Assembly: GCF_000155675.2 (NCBI RefSeq)
Contig: NC_020911.1
Location: 2,036,501 to 2,100,500 of the forward strand
DNA: 64,000 nt
Direction of reading: 5' to 3'
Origin: Octadecabacter antarcticus 307
GTDB lineage: Bacteria; Pseudomonadota; Alphaproteobacteria; Rhodobacterales; Rhodobacteraceae
In this document: positions 63,957 through 64,000 of the stretch, in pieces
How positions within the stretch are numbered: the stretch's first letter is position 1
How the letters are laid out: every line of letters begins with the position of its first letter
Notes under the pieces: model-generated
What the model was told of the DNA's origin: nothing
The model's database searches: none
The model's input: the letters and a program-made list of their open reading frames with translations, nothing else
Program-made: the position numbers and the translations under genes

Positions 63957-64000
63957 ATGGACAATCAACCAGATCAAGACACCGCCCACCTCGGCCGCCA
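63957..64000 (+). CDS. Possible start of a next gene, cut by the window end
   Basis: ATG at 63957 opens MDNQPDQDTAHLGR and runs off the window. The sequence does not resemble the start of NuoF. No clear ribosome binding site. Only noted because it follows the terminator. Confidence 0.25.
   Translation, partial: MDNQPDQDTAHLGR

Overview
The window looks like chromosome of a marine Rhodobacteraceae (Roseobacter-group alphaproteobacterium). Signs of this are a dddP-type DMSP lyase, a soxBDAG sarcosine oxidase operon, a DUF3445 heme-dependent N-demethylase-type gene, a nuo operon with extra small genes between nuoC, nuoD and nuoE, glnB-glnA, and a complete leucine-catabolism cluster. The load of insertion sequences and freshly broken genes recalls IS-rich polar genera such as Octadecabacter, but that genus call is only a guess.

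Layout. 0.4-2.7 kb: a universal stress protein and a decayed IS3-family element. 3.1-8.8 kb: a five-gene oligopeptide/dipeptide-type ABC importer. 8.8-10.5 kb: palindromic DNA, an intact IS1595-family element and a tRNA-like 3' end. 10.9-17.1 kb: a hydrolase/OsmC fusion, an internally deleted endonuclease-family gene, a nonsense-mutated dddP, a DUF3445 gene and glnB-glnA. 17.4-23.7 kb: an island of wrecked mobile DNA (Hint-domain fragment, a second copy of the first IS, two other IS3-family elements, an IS5-family relic, an integrase/excisionase relic). 23.8-33.7 kb: glutathione-dependent formaldehyde dehydrogenase, an aldehyde dehydrogenase, a nagA fragment, a bicupin, the soxBDAG operon with soxB and soxA both broken, and a transglutaminase. 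33.7-49 kb: DUF1653, a frameshifted class II ribonucleotide reductase, a GGDEF/EAL protein, adenine deaminase, a sulfide-type MBL/YeeE operon, glmU-glmS-AlkD-like, gph and a DegT-family aminotransferase. 49.4-58.1 kb: the ivd-mcc-mvaB-liuC leucine operon, interrupted by secreted LprI-like proteins. 58.3-63.9 kb: nuoABCDE with small accessory genes and two candidate terminators.

The most unusual feature is a family of short (about 38-41 bp) imperfect palindromes with one end CCCTCTC and the other end CTGCCGGGCA. At least thirteen copies sit in this window, and every copy lies inside an IS transposase gene or relic. The upper stems differ between copies but stay base-paired. One site carries two copies in inverted orientation three bases apart. 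One site is filled in one IS copy (2278-2318) and empty in its near-identical sister (junction 18056/18057). This looks like a small mobile hairpin, comparable in form to REP/BIME or Rickettsia palindromic elements, that I do not recognise.

A second theme is recent loss of accessory metabolism. dddP and soxB each carry one in-frame stop; soxA and the class II RNR carry +1 shifts at eight-base C/G runs; nuoE has lost its C-terminal domain to a two-base shift. The homopolymer shifts could also be sequencing errors, and that should be settled before any biological reading.
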